From CALGFH01 sp045807325 (GTDB lineage: Bacteria > Actinomycetota > CALGFH01): 13,166 nt of DNA. Under the pieces are notes generated by a model. The model saw nothing but the letters and a program-made list of their open reading frames with translations. It ran no database searches and had not been told where the DNA came from. Both the position numbers and the translations under genes were made by a program. Positions 12,717-13,166 of the stretch are shown here, one piece after another. The stretch's first letter is position 1. Each line of letters begins with the position of its first letter. The DNA is taken from the NCBI GenBank assembly GCA_045807325.1, contig JBJMHP010000152.1, positions 1 to 13,166 on the forward strand. Reading direction: 5' to 3'.

Positions 12717-13166
12717 ACGGACCGGCGGCCCCGAGCAGCGCCCGGGCCTGCCGGAGGTAGCCGGCCAGGGCGTCCTCGCCGGCGCCCGGCCCAGGGCCTG
12801 GGCCGGCCCGGCCGTCGAGCAGCTCGCTGAGGGGCGGCACCGGGTCGGGCGGTGCCAGGCGGTGGCGCCACTGGCCGCTGTGGGGGTCGAACCGGTAGTC
12901 GCCGAGCAGCCGGTGCCCGCGGCCGGCGAGCAGGTCGACCGCGTCCACCAGGAAGTCGGCGACCGCGTCGGAGACGAAGAAGTTGAAGCTGACCCGGGTC
13001 CAGCCCGGCTTGATGCCGAGGTAGCCCCGGCCGGCCTGCTCACTCAGGGCCCGCGACCGGTCCGGGTCGATGCCGAGGAGCCGGTGCCCGTAGGGGCCGG
13101 CGCACGAGCAGCCGCCCCTGGCCTGGATGCCGAACAGGTCGTTCAGCATCGCCACCACCAGCTCGT
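12631..13166 (-). CDS. Class V aminotransferase / cysteine-desulfurase-like enzyme, C-terminal part (partial)
   Basis: The frame enters from the right edge and ends at a TGA at 12633-12631, giving about 178 residues of the C-terminal domain. The stretch LNDLFGIQARGGCSCAGPYGH is the active-site cysteine loop of the SufS/CsdA-like aminotransferase class V group with the double-Cys GGCSCAGPYGH form. Downstream, KPGWTRVSFNFFVSDAVADF is the typical C-terminal domain helix and strand. The PLP lysine lies upstream, outside the window. The extended C terminus (from about 85 residues before the end) is Pro/Gly-rich and likely variable. The apparent internal GTG at 13158 is not a start. Substrate cannot be decided: sulfur transfer from cysteine and other PLP chemistry are both possible. 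Its 3' end overlaps dedA by 86 bases. Confidence 0.85.
   Translation of the reverse strand, partial: ELVVAMLNDLFGIQARGGCSCAGPYGHRLLGIDPDRSRALSEQAGRGYLGIKPGWTRVSFNFFVSDAVADFLVDAVDLLAGRGHRLLGDYRFDPHSGQWRHRLAPPDPVPPLSELLDGRAGPGPGPGAGEDALAGYLRQARALLGAAGPFTTEAGPSWLPPELERLRDFHLPGGAAS

Noticed and set aside
12308..12760. Alternative plus-strand frame overlapping dedA
   Set aside because: It is Pro/Arg/Gly-rich with no motif and overlaps the motif-bearing DedA frame throughout.

Overview
This is a GC-rich window (roughly 72% G+C by eye) with GTG starts, 4-base stop/start overlaps and the gene order metalloprotease (DUF2342) - tilS - hpt - ftsH - folE - folP - NTF2-like - folB - folK. That order is the classic actinobacterial ftsH/folate neighbourhood (compare Rv3626c-Rv3625c-Rv3624c-ftsH-folE-folP in Mycobacterium, from memory). 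I infer an actinobacterium, probably a soil or deep-branching lineage. The sequence alone does not give the genus.

Positions 1-8536, all on the minus strand, hold housekeeping genes. Reading in the direction of transcription: a DUF2342 zinc-metalloprotease-like protein, the tRNA-Ile lysidine synthetase TilS, hypoxanthine phosphoribosyltransferase, the membrane AAA+ protease FtsH, and then a folate block. That block is GTP cyclohydrolase I (FolE), dihydropteroate synthase (FolP), a small NTF2/SnoaL-like protein, dihydroneopterin aldolase (FolB) and HPPK (FolK), followed by the first 18 codons of an unidentified gene. From folP onward each gene overlaps the next by 4 bases, so translation is probably coupled.

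The most notable feature is inside folE. The reading frame is 418 codons because a 209-residue intein (2592-3218) interrupts the catalytic motif SLC/EHH. The intein has recognisable splicing blocks (Cys1, TPDH, SHN followed by Cys). It carries one LAGLIDADG-like motif in a shortened endonuclease region and is less GC-rich than the surrounding gene. The residue after the intein is the Cys that FolE needs to bind its catalytic zinc, so FolE should be inactive until the intein is removed.

Positions 8612-11133 look like an accessory, envelope-related region: a secreted, C-terminally anchored blue-copper protein (minus), a Flp-pilin-like protein with a Gly/Thr-rich tail and no Glu at mature position 5 (plus), a PadR-type regulator (minus), a 66-residue membrane-tethered protein (plus), and a second blue-copper domain fused to a multi-span membrane region (plus). 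Intergenic stretches contain promoter-like sequences and GC-rich hairpins.

Positions 11258-13166 hold a hemolysin III/PAQR-like membrane protein and a DedA-family membrane protein (both plus). A class V aminotransferase/cysteine-desulfurase-like gene enters from the right end on the minus strand, and its 3' end overlaps the dedA 3' end by 86 bases. No tRNA, rRNA, CRISPR array or transposase was seen.
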